The notes beneath the pieces were generated by a model. The model had not been told where the DNA came from. It saw nothing but the letters and a program-made list of their open reading frames with translations, and did no database searches. From Aradus depressus (taxonomy: Eukaryota > Arthropoda > Insecta > Hemiptera > Aradidae): DNA of 64,000 nucleotides. The translations under genes were made by a program, and so were the position numbers. Location of the stretch: NCBI GenBank assembly GCA_963662175.1, contig OY759221.1:38128045-38192044 (forward strand), in the 5' to 3' direction. Position 1 is the first letter of the stretch; each line of letters starts with the position of its first letter. Positions 51,713-61,316 of this stretch are shown here, one piece after another.

Positions 51713-52451
51713 TAAATATCTTTGGTGGAATAGACAATGCTTCAAAAATAAGTTTGTTTTATTTATTCATTACAAGTTCCACAATATGTCCGCGTTCCTC
51801 AACTTTATACGTCAATTATACGTCAGTCATCGTATTCTCCAGACTTAGCCTATTGAGATAACCATCTGTTCCGAAGTCTCCAGAAATGTCTGATTGTCCA
51901 GCGTTTTATTTTTCAGATCAATACAATGAGTTTTTGTAAAAAGCGAAACTGACAATTTAGACGTGAGATTGGAAAAATGTTATAGAACATGGTGGAAAAT
52001 ATTTTATTGATTGAAAATTAGAATACAATAAACGAAATTACATATTGGATGACTTGATATTTGTCATTTTCAGTTTGGAAATGTCTAGAAAGGGAGCAGA
52101 TATACAGAACTTATCTGACACTGAACCTGAGGCGACTCAAGTCGATTCAGTGCTTAGCTTAGCAGAGATACTTAACATTTTCTGCACAAATATTGTGAAA
52201 ACCCACCTCTCTTGGCCGATCTGAAAATCAATAGGTACCTAATATGTAAAATAAAATTAGAATATATTGACAGTAATTAACATCATTTTGGTATCAGCCA
52301 AACAAATTCTAAACAGAGTATAAGGCAGACATCGAGTAATAGCAATTTGCTTGTGAAACCATCTCAGAGGCTGCAAACAAAATCAGTGCAGAGTGGCTTT
52401 GAACAGTGCTACGAACTGTATTTTACCTTCAACTTCAGCATTTGTTACGTC

Positions 52452-52485
52452 GTGGCTGAAGATGGTATACCGAAAGTACTCCCAT
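52452..52485 (+). ncRNA. Hammerhead-like motif, copy 8
   Basis: GTGG, CTGAAGA, extra T, GGTATACC, GAAA, GTACT, C, CCAT. It is the closest relative of copy 4 but has lost the four-base loop of stem II. Stem I pairing (GUGG/CCAU) is kept. It is followed by a TA run and TTGTGAAATAGACAATATTT. Confidence 0.45.
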
Positions 52486-52904
52486 ATATATATATTGTGA
52501 AATAGACAATATTTTAAAAAAACATAAGTTTTCTTTATTTTCTTAGCAGATGCTGAAAATTGGCAGAAATCAGATTATACAACACAATCCCGAGTCTCAC
52601 TTACCTCAAATGAAAGGCTCATTTATCAAATTCACAATTTTAAATATAAATAAATAAAAATTGGAAATTTCAAGATTCCAAAGGTTTTTCATATAATAAA
52701 GATCTACTGGTCGTTCGGAAATGGAGGACTAGGTGCAACCGGAGCATGCCAGGTAGCAGAAAAAGGATGACGTTCAATAATTCGAAATATCTTACGGTTG
52801 TAGCCGCAACAACCAAGGGAAAGACGTCCGTGAGACTAGATTCAAATAACTAGAGACCGCATTTATATGCAATATATTTTTATTATTTTTTTTTTCTTGG
52901 CCTT

Positions 52905-53098
52905 ATATATGATGCATATTAGTCATGTCTCTTTTAAAAGTGGTATCTAAGTTATTTACGATATCCATGGCCCCGGGAGGGAGTTCTATCTACGAAATAA
53001 AACTCACTCCCGGACGGGATTCAAACCCGCAAACCATGGTGAAGACCACGCGGCCTAAGCCCTACGCTCTAACCCGCACGGCCATCATGGCCCCCCAA
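52905..53098 (-). mobile_element. SINE family 2 copy, minus
   Basis: On the minus strand: GGCCATGATGGCCGTGCGGG TTAGAGCGTAGGGCTTAGGC (tRNA-like head with an A-box-like part), B box GGTTTGAATCCC, then TGAGTTTTATTTCGTAGATA. It is more complete than the 34.4-kb copy and shows the tRNA origin best. Confidence 0.8.
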
Positions 53099-53277
53099 AA
53101 AATAATTAACAAATAAAAAATATATCATTAAACAAAAAAAATTACTTCCTAAGCAAGAAATATCAATGGAAAAAAAATATATTATCAAACATAATTATAA
53201 AAAATAAATAAAAAAATAACAAACAAAACTTGTTTAATTAAATAGTGTCTATTTCACAGGTTTAGTTGTAAACTTTA

Positions 53278-53552
53278 ATTAGTTATTTTGACTCATGCCC
53301 GGGCTTTATCTACGAGATCATATCGCCTACCAGAGAGCTCTTTCGTCGCATTGGTGGACATGATCCGACTCCACTATGGTACTCGACCAGGTACTCGTAG
53401 AAGACCTCTTACTCTAGGTGAATAAAAATTTAGGGTAAGCAAAATTTAGTACTCCCATAGTAGAGTCGGGCTCATGTTCACCGCGCTCAGGTAGTAGGCG
53501 ATATGACCTTGTTGTTAAAGCCGGGCATGAATCATAACTAACATGAAATATT
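53278..53552. mobile_element. Two SINE family 1 copies joined in opposite orientation
   Basis: 53278-53390 is a reversed 3' part (GACTCATGCCCGGGCTTTAT). It is followed directly by a plus-strand 3' part (53391-53552: CAGGTACTCGTAGAAGACC to GCCGGGCATGAATCATAACT). The result is an imperfect palindrome with tails facing outward. Confidence 0.8.
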
Positions 53553-53674
53553 GCTCAAATGAGAAGCTATTAAGATGACAATTCTAAGCAAGACAGAAGG
53601 AACGTTAGGGCTCTTCTGAAATATGGTAGTTATGATGTAGCATAGTTTACTTCTGAGGTACAGATATATTTTTT

Positions 53675-53770
53675 TTATGAAATAGACAATATTACAAAAA
53701 TAATTATATTTTATTTATTACAAGTTCCCACAATATGTCCGCATTTCCCAACTTTTATTTTTTACAATTA
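53675..53770 (+). repeat. Foldback-family 3' tail
   Basis: AAATAGACAATATTACAAAA ATAATTATATTTTATTTATT and ACAAGTTCCCACAATATGTC match the tail of the 51.5-kb foldback. The upstream TTTACTTCTGAGGTACAGAT recalls the 27.1-kb element. Confidence 0.55.
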
Positions 53771-53774
53771 AAAG

Positions 53775-54555
53775 AAATAGGCTATACAATATTCGGAAGT
53801 CATCTAATAACCTTAAATGTCAAAAGAGATTACATAGATCTATAAACATCGATTGAGTGAAACTATGCCTAATGTGCAAATTGACAAAATGGTCTCCAAA
53901 CTGTGAAAGTCTGTTTCTCCTGATTACTATGTTGTTTTTATTTGTTTTAAGTTTATTTTGTATATTATAATTTATAATTATTTTTTAAATGAGAATCAAA
54001 AATATAACAGGCAGGTGCTTGCACATACATAGTAAACATTTTTTTTACGAGTATTAGGCTAGCATACATTCAAAATTATTAGAAAACGGAATAATTTTTA
54101 TATTACAATAATGGGACGTTCTTGAAATTAAAGAAATGTTAAAAACAAGAATGCCTATTGTTCCGATTTCATCCGAAACAATTTAGTTAAAGCGTTTTCT
54201 CTACCAGAAATTTTAGAAAATGTTTTGAGATTTTTATCGTCAAAATTATTGAGTTATCAGGGGGTGGGACCAATCTTTGCATCCACATTTCCCCCCCTCT
54301 CACATCGCTATTTCAATGAAAATTATTTTGCAGATTGTCGCTTGTTTCTCTCAGCTTTAGTATGAGCTAGTAATAAAATAAAATGAGTCACACCTACAGC
54401 GAAAAATGGTTCCTGATATCTACAGCAAAATATTAAAACCAGTCGATATATTCAAACTTGTTACCCTTAACTGGTGCATTTAAACAATTTAAGAATAGTG
54501 CATACAAAATATACTGTCAGTCATAAAATTTAGACAAATATATCTACAAAAAAAA
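53775..54555. other. Intergenic, nothing recognised
   Basis: AT-rich unique sequence with no exon, SINE or transposase motif recognised. Confidence 0.3.
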
Positions 54556-54559
54556 ACAA

Positions 54560-55085
54560 AGGATGTATCGGGGACGAAGCCGCAGTGGGGTACGTGAAAG
54601 GTCCTGTGCGTGCTGCAGAGGTTATGGCCACTAGGGTACATAAATTACATAACCAAAGACACAACGTGACGAACGCGACGGCGCCATAGCCGAGCAACCG
54701 TCAATTTTCTGCAACAACTTACACACTTGTAAGCCTTATAATTTACACTATACTTACTACACGCGACCACTCCCGCTCGGACCGACAAACGTACTGCCGA
54801 GCGACGCCTCTGTGAACGCCGCGTGCGAGGCTAAATTTTGCTCCGATAGCGTCATGTGTGGCGCAACAACAGCGCCATCTGCGCAAGCGACACATGCGTG
54901 ATCGAGTAATGGCTTCTTTCATCTACACGATACCAAAGTAAGACGCGCGGGTAGTACGGTTGCAAAGATATAAGCGATATTAGTTGTTTTCGTTACGTGC
55001 GGCTTTAGCAAGCGACCCCCTACTGAGCGAAATGAAAGACGTTTCACGTCAGAAGGGTCTATGGTCTCTCTCTCTCTCACCTGGA
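54560..55085. other. CpG-rich segment
   Basis: About 500 bp are dense in CG dinucleotides (GACGAACGCGACGGCGCCAT, CTGCGCAAGCGACACATGCG) against a very AT-rich background. It ends in a CTCTCT run. It could be a promoter-type island, a decayed element or a processed copy. A 72-codon minus frame (54919-55137) has no recognised motif. Confidence 0.4.
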
Positions 55086-55788
55086 GGCCCACTGGACAAT
55101 ATATTAAATATTTAAATTTATATAAATAAAAATACAATGATTATTTTGCAGATCTTTGCACATTTCTAAACGACAATGAAATGAACAAAACAAAATTATT
55201 TAGATAATTGATATACTTCGTATAAAATTACTTATAGAAATTTAATGTAGAAAGTAGGCATTAAAAAAGAAAACAAATTGGACACTATAGAATTACAATC
55301 AGTTTAATATAGTGACTCTCAGCGGTAGATCATTGAGCGATTTTGCGCAGGTTAGAATAAACACTTAAATATAGTGTGTTGTCATTTATATAGGTAGCAT
55401 ACCTTCCCTTCTTTTAAAAAAAATGTTTAAATGTAATAAGAAATTACCTAATAATTTATTAAAACTTTATTTCGTTAAGTTTCATTGTAATAAACTTTCA
55501 ATAAGAGAAAATTATGAAATCCCTTTTTTAATAACGTTTATATTAGGATTCCGATCGTCGAACCGTAATTTAAGTTTTGTATTTTTATTTTTTAAATTCA
55601 TAATACACATTCATGTTCAATTGAAACGGACCACTTTGTTTAATTTTCCATATTCTCATTATACTAATATTATTTATTATTTTTAAAACTATTCCTTGCA
55701 ACTGATATGGTTTACTAAGTAAAGTAAAGATTTTTTGTTTAAGTCTTAAACAAAAAATCTTTTAAAATACATATAAAATCAATTTTTC

Positions 55789-56140
55789 AGGTGGAGGACT
55801 TCAATTGAGTATATTAAATATAAATTTTGATATTTTTCAGGTGGAGGACTTCAATTGAGTATATTAAATATAAATTTTGATATTTTTCAGGTGGAGGACT
55901 TCAATTGAGTATATTAAATATAAATTTTGATATTTTTCAGGTGGAGGACTTCAATTGAGTATATTAAATATAAATTTTGATATTTTTCAGGTGGAGGACT
56001 TCAATTGAGTATATTAAATATAAATTTTGATATTTTTCAGGTGGAGGACTTCAATTGAGTATATTAAATATAAATTTTGATATTTTTCAGGTGGAGGACT
56101 TCAATTGAGTATATTAAATATAAATTTTGATATTTTTCTG
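55789..56140. repeat. 50-bp tandem array, 7 copies
   Basis: The unit AGGTGGAGGACTTCAATTGA continues with GTATATTAAATATAAATTTT and GATATTTTTC. Copies are essentially identical. Each unit contains TATTTTTCAG/GTGGAG, a good match to a 3' splice site on the plus strand. Confidence 0.95.
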
Positions 56141-56504
56141 TTATCCGAATGCATTTTTTTACAGTGCTTTTTGTGAATATTTTTGTTGTGATATTTTTTC
56201 CATAGTCCTTTCAGTGAAGGACAGCAGGCTCTCTTGTGAAGACACATCTCACAAAACTGGAGAAACCGTACAGCTGCACTAAAAGGACCCACAGGACGAG
56301 TCAACATTTTATTCTTTCGGATAAAATAAATAAAAACAAAGAATTTGTTTAACTTTTATATTGTCTGAATCAACAAAAATATATATAAGTGTACCACTTT
56401 GAGCTTACGCCATCGTCTTCACGGAGTTCAAAAGTGACATTTGAGTTTGCTAGTTTGGCATATTTATACAATTCACAGGTTACACTGAGGTTACCTGATA
56501 GTAA

Positions 56505-56640
56505 CACCCTGGGTTAAACTCATCTAGACAAACTTCGAAGGTTTGAAAACAAGGTCCTTCGTTTGGCAGTGGGCGCACCTTGGTTCGTCCGGAATCAGCA
56601 GATCCGAAGGTCTACCATGAAAACTTCGTCCTGGTACCAA
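56505..56640 (+). pseudogene. Jockey-like LINE C-terminal scrap
   Basis: The frame reads RRFENKVLRLAVGAPWFVRN, matching the KVLRIAVNAPWFIRN segment of the LINE at 63.8 kb. It is about 40 codons with decayed edges. Confidence 0.7.
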
Positions 56641-56815
56641 CTTGCGCTGAACCAATAAAATGTTTTTTTAAAACAGGGAGTCCTACATTGTCATAATTTT
56701 TACATTTTTTTATTTGAGTTGTTAGTAATCTACTAAATGAAGATATTATATTTTCTTAATTTTATTAGATTATTGACAACTAAAATATTTGTAAATGTTA
56801 TGTAAAGGTAAGACC

Positions 56816-56816
<1 letters not shown>

Positions 56817-56865
<49 letters not shown>
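56817..56865 (+). repeat. Poly-C tract, 49 bases
   Basis: An uninterrupted C run preceded by GGTAAGACCT. Its length is likely approximate in the assembly. Confidence 0.9.
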
Positions 56866-56868
<3 letters not shown>

Positions 56869-57717
56869 CCAGGAACTTTCCCAGGGGTCTTAGTGTCACA
56901 GTCTTAGATAATCTCAGGGTAGCCTGAGTATTGTATAAATATGACAACAGCAAACTTAAGTCCTTTTGAACTTTGTGCTAATCCGAAACAGGTACACTTT
57001 ATGTATATATCTTTGTGGAAATAGACAATATAAAAGATAAGTTCTTTTTTCTTTGTATTAGCTTTCCACTATATCAACACAGATCGCAGAAATGTATTCT
57101 GACACTTTCGGATAAATCCTAGCCTTTTCACAATAAGTCTAGATTCACAATAAACGGAACCTGTTCTGCTTCATTAAAAAGGACCGACGATAGGGTCAAC
57201 ATTTTATTCTTTCGGATACTTAAGTCACAAATCTAGAAAGTTATTGATCTATCTTTAAGGCATAATTAGGCTTTTCTGAGCATTATTCATTGCAAACACA
57301 AAAAAGCTCTGTCAAAATTGCATCCGGTTAACAGGAAAGTACCTACATTTCATACTAACATTAACTTCGCCTGGCGAATGACTTCACTTATAAATAAAGA
57401 TAATTTTACCATCACAGCGGTACAAAAATGGTATTTTATCGCAATGTAGTTAAAAAAAATTAATATATAACAGTTTCGCATTAAATTTCAGATTAAGAAA
57501 AACTGATTAAATAGCACTAGAATAGATTTAAAAATTATAACTAATAACTAGAATTATAACCAAAAGTTATATAAAAAAAAAAGTATAACTCTAAAAGGTT
57601 TAACATACAATATACATTTTTATATTTTAAAAAAGAAAACAAAAATAGATTGAGAAAGTTAACCTAACCGTCGGAACTATATACGAAGACAATGGTCCTC
57701 ACGTCGAACTAGGCTGT

Positions 57718-57927
57718 TCAACCCCAGTCGAACCAGGACTTGGCAGGTGATTCGGCAGCGAGTGGGGACTTGGCAACCGTTGGGGTAACAGTGGCAATCA
57801 TACGAGCATTCGTCTCCTGGTGCACTTTCTTCTCATATTCTCTCACCTCCGTCGTTCCCATTCCGTACCATTCGTCAATCCAAGCGAACGCTTGTCTGTG
57901 GCCCACCGTCAGAATCTCTCGAATTGC
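57718..57927 (-). CDS. rdgBbeta: Class II phosphatidylinositol transfer protein, last coding exon
   Basis: Preceded by TATGTTTTTCAG, in phase 0, and read to TGA over 69 codons. It starts AIREILTVGHRQAFAWIDEWYGM, then EVREYEKKVHQETNARM, then a short Ala/Pro/Ser tail ending SWFDWG. The HRQAxAWxDEWxxM block followed by EVRE-E...Q-xTN is the C-terminal helix region of RdgB-beta/PITPNC1-type PITPs, cytosolic proteins that move phosphatidylinositol (and phosphatidic acid) between membranes. Class I PITPs have a different tryptophan pattern. No earlier exon was found before the window end. Confidence 0.82.
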   Translation of the reverse strand, partial: AIREILTVGHRQAFAWIDEWYGMGTTEVREYEKKVHQETNARMIATVTPTVAKSPLAAESPAKSWFDWG

Positions 57928-58087
57928 CTGAAAAACATAAAAACATTATGGAATTTCTCACAAAATAAAACACTAAGATAGTATATAGGAGAATATATGT
58001 AATCAATTGAAAAGTCTGTTTAAAAAAAATTGATTATTGATTAATTATTATTACAATCCTATAATAGTATTAATCTAACATCTAAGA

Positions 58088-58385
58088 GGGCGCCGGGAGC
58101 TCAGTGGTATGCATGCTTGTCTTCTAAGCTCAAGATCGTGGATTCGAAACCCGGCCGAGGCCCTTAGTTTATTTTATCTGGGAGGTAAAATAAACTTAAG
58201 CGCGCCGTCCTCCGGATGGGACGTTAAACGATGGTCCCGAGCCTGTACGATGTCAGGTACTCGTTAAAGACCCCTGCCCAAGGTGAATAAAAATTTAGGG
58301 TAGGCAAAATTTAGGACTCCCATAGTAGAGTTAGGCTCAGGTGACCTCGTAGTTAAAAGCCCGGGCATGAGTCATACTGACTAAC
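58088..58385 (+). mobile_element. SINE family 1, plus, small deletion near 3' end
   Basis: Head GAGGGCGCCGGGAGCTCAGT, B box ATTCGAAACCCGG, GGATGGGACGTTAAACGATG, then the body up to CTCCCATAGTAGAG. The CACCAGAGTGACGAAAGAG part is deleted before GTGACCTCGTAG and CCCGGGCATGAGTCATACTG. Confidence 0.88.
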
Positions 58386-58429
58386 TCTAACATCTAACGA
58401 AGAATTTGAATAGATATTGTATATTATTA

Positions 58430-59005
58430 TTAAGTTGTGGAGAAGTACAATTCTTTTTTTCCCAGCTGTAGGAAGTATAGGGGAAGTTATATAATAGCTC
58501 AGAAACTCGATACAAAGTTTTCTACGGAATTTCACATTTTCCGACCTGATTCCAAAAATGAACAAAACAAAGGTCTATACGTATTTGTGTCTGTCGTTAT
58601 AATGAATGTATTGACATGAAATGTCATCTATAAACACGACATCTTATAATTTTCAGTGGAATAAGCCGAAGGGAGGGAGGAATCAGAGGGGAGCTCAACT
58701 CAATAATCCCAATAACGCAGCTGTAACAAATATATCGTAATTTGTTTAACAAACAATGATTTTGTTTAACAAACAAATTTTCCGCAAGGTCGGTCGAAGG
58801 GAAGGGGGAACAGAGGAGAGGAGGGGGCAAGACTTAAATACCCTAGCAACTACTGATGTAATGAATGTATCGATACATTTAGTATGAGGATTCAGAAGCT
58901 ACTCTGTCAAATATTGAGTTTGAGCCCAAACGGTCGATTGGCTCTGGAGGGAGAGCGAAAAGTAACTAATTGGGGAAGTACATAGCTGGCGATTCACCGA
59001 CTTAA
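58430..59005 (+). repeat. Interspersed family R copy, near complete
   Basis: Head TTGTGGAGAAGTACAATTC and AGTATAGGGGAAGTTATATA, AGAAACTCGATACAAAGTTT, GTTATAATGAATGTATTGAC, two more units and the end AAGTACATAGCTGGCGATTC ACCGAC. Confidence 0.7.
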
Positions 59006-59009
59006 TATA

Positions 59010-59515
59010 CATTAAAAATCACTTGATCTAGGTTTGTAATCGCGACTGCTGGCACAACTTTAGGTAAATATAAAAACATTAGCTGCAACAAGAGTGATCT
59101 CATACAAATTTATAAATTGTGTAATCAATTAACCATTAAGACAACACAATCCTCGCAAAAACTCCCATATATAGCTACAATTGAGCAATTAACGTATCAA
59201 GAATCAAACAATAAAATATATATATTTTTTTAAATAGAGGTGCGTATATTATATAAATTCTATATAAGAATGACGTGTCTAAATGTAACAAAACACCAAA
59301 TTCGAAAGATGGGACGTTGGAACAGTTCACTACAACGAAAGCATATAACCTTGAATTTGTTAAAAAATTAGGGAAATTTGCAAAAACCGAAGATGGATGA
59401 TTTAAAACGGATAAACGACATAAAAGATAGGAGAACGACCATGATTTTTCAAATTTCCTTTAAAAGGTTTGAACTAATCCAAGGTTAAGCTTGTGTTGCA
59501 ATGAGTTGTTCACAC
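59010..59515. other. Probable intron of the PITP gene, nothing recognised
   Basis: AT-rich unique sequence; no upstream PITP exon could be read here on the minus strand. Confidence 0.3.
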
Positions 59516-59519
59516 GATC

Positions 59520-59660
59520 CTCGAAGGCGCAGATATCTCAGAGGTAGCGAGCTAGCCTACTGAGCTCAAGGTCGCGGGTTCGAAACCCGGCCGAGGCCCT
59601 TAGGTTTTGTAGCTGAGAGGTGAAAAAAAGTTTGAGAATGCCGTCCTTCGAAAACCTTTC
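59520..59660 (+). mobile_element. SINE family 1 head, diverged, plus
   Basis: GGCGCAGATATCTCAGAGGT (A box), GCGGGTTCGAAACCCGGCC (B box), CTTAGGTTTTGTAGCTGAGA, GCCGTCCTTCG. The 3' half is lost. Confidence 0.75.
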
Positions 59661-59990
59661 GTTAAGTGCATAATCGGGTACAAAAATGATAGTTCTGTTA
59701 AGGAAAAAAGTTGTACAAGTAGAATCCTAGCCAGTGCTGAGATCTAGTGGCAAATCACTTATACCATTTTGGTGACATGAACAAGTAACTTAAACATAAC
59801 AATAGTGACCTTGAAATTAAGATTTTTATTCAATTTTATGGTTTGCTTGACGATCAGCTGTTCACGTTAAACAAAAATAGTGTTATAAAATTGCTCTTCA
59901 AAAAAATAATTAATAGTGCGGTTTTTACTGTGTTTGTAAAAACGTGAAACAGTGAAAAGTATCAGGGAGAGGACCTTTTCACCAAACGGA

Positions 59991-61316
59991 ATGAGTTGCA
60001 GCGGGGCGCGCTCTTCCTGGGCTGAAGAGAGTGCACCAGTGCCCACGGCCAGCCACAGCCAGCCAAGTAACTTCAAACAGGTACCACACCAGCCCCTGGC
60101 TACAGCATCGATGGCCGTTGACCCTCCAGGCCTTAGTGGCAAGAAGAGGACCCTAGACCAGCCTGACCAGGAGACACCCGCCTTACACCTCGCCGTCACC
60201 AAGAGGTATAAATCTTACAACTCACCAGTCATAGTTTCTAACAGGTATTCCGCTCTAACCAATTTAGACACTTCCAAGCCCCAACCGGCCGATTCAAATT
60301 CCGAAAATAGTAAAAAAATTAAAATACCTCCAATTTTTATTGTAGGTTACAATAACCTAAAAGAAATAACAGCTGACATATTAAAGGTGGCTACATCACC
60401 GTTTGAAACCAAACAATGCCTAAAAGAAAAAATTAAAATTCAAGCGACCTCGTCAGACGATTTTAGGGCCCTGACAAAATTCTACGATACGCATAAAATT
60501 AACTATTATACTTATGTTAATCCAGAAACTAAAAATGTATCGGTGATTCTCCGAGGTGTGCCATAAGCGTTCAGTGAAGAAGACGTCAAAAATGAATTGC
60601 TCCCTCACTACCCAGTTATTTCGGTCACCAGGTTGCACAATAGAGACAAAATGCCCACGCCATTGTGCGCAGTCGAACTGACTAATAACGACCAGGGAAA
60701 AGCCATATTTTCACTTACAAAACTATATTACAGTCGTATCCACGTGGAGGAAAGACGCCGGTCCCTGCACGTTCCTCAATGCATGAACTGCCAAAAATTC
60801 GGGCACACCAAGAACTACTGCCGCCTTGAGTCGACCTGCGTTAAGTGTGCAGGGAATCACCATTATAAAGTTTGTCCTTTCCAAAAAACTGACAAACCGA
60901 AGTGCGCCAACTGTGGGGGCGACCATACCGCCAACTTTGGAGGCTGTCTGAAACGACCACCGAAACGGCAACTACAGTCAACTTCCGCAGGCACCACCGC
61001 AAGCCAAACATTTCACACTAATACAAATCAACCTCCGCAACACACACACGCACATTCAGCCAACACACCCAATACACCACCATACGCACCTACCTCCCCG
61101 GAGCCCAAACCACCTACGAACTTTTGGTTTGACAAAAATCGAAGTAGGCCAACACCACCGCAACCTAATACTGCAAACAATGGAATTAGCTCTGAGGCAA
61201 CGACTGACCTGACTGGACTCATCATGAACCTCATCAAACCATTCATCCCCCACATCCAAGCTTTCTTATCCAATTTATTCACTAACCTTTTTTCGATGAA
61301 TCATGGCAAACCCTAA
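59991..61316 (+). pseudogene. Jockey ORF1 (gag-like) with one internal stop
   Basis: From ATG at 59991 one frame runs to TAA at 61316, 441 codons, broken only by a TAA at 60564-60566. The N-terminal 100 residues are Ser/Pro-rich. The middle (IPPIFIVGYNN...VILRGVP) is the PRE_C2HC/RNA-binding type region. Residues about 264-310 hold CMNCQKFGHTKNYC, CVKCAGNHHYKVC and CANCGGDHTANFGGC, three zinc knuckles that would bind element RNA. A Thr/Pro/His-rich tail follows. Confidence 0.88.

Larger units (their letters stand above)
51466..51770. repeat. Foldback element with ribozyme-like motifs in both arms
   Basis: Two arms of about 140 bp (51466-51611 and 51628-51770) are near-perfect reverse complements around a spacer of roughly 16-20 bp. 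Each arm runs outward from AGAAGGGTCGCACTCTGCAA through a hammerhead-like core to TAGACAATNNTTCAAAAATA AGTTTGTTT. The right side continues to ACAAGTTCCACAATATGTCC, as at 20.7 and 53.7 kb. Confidence 0.9.
56275..57230. repeat. Inverted/direct repeat element enclosing a LINE piece and poly-C
   Basis: CAACATTTTATTCTTTCGGATA occurs directly at 56302 and 57208. TAACTTTTATATTGTCTGAA (56350) and AGACAATATAAAAGATAAG (57025) are inverted. The arms share wording with 11.5-12.06 and 31.2-31.47 kb. On the minus strand near 56400 a decayed GTGAAGACGATGGCGTAAGC lies where the ribozyme-like core is in other families. Confidence 0.55.

Noticed and set aside
60723..61282. Minus-strand frames opposite the gag-like ORF
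   Set aside because: They are shadows of the zinc-knuckle ORF1 on the plus strand; no motif of their own.
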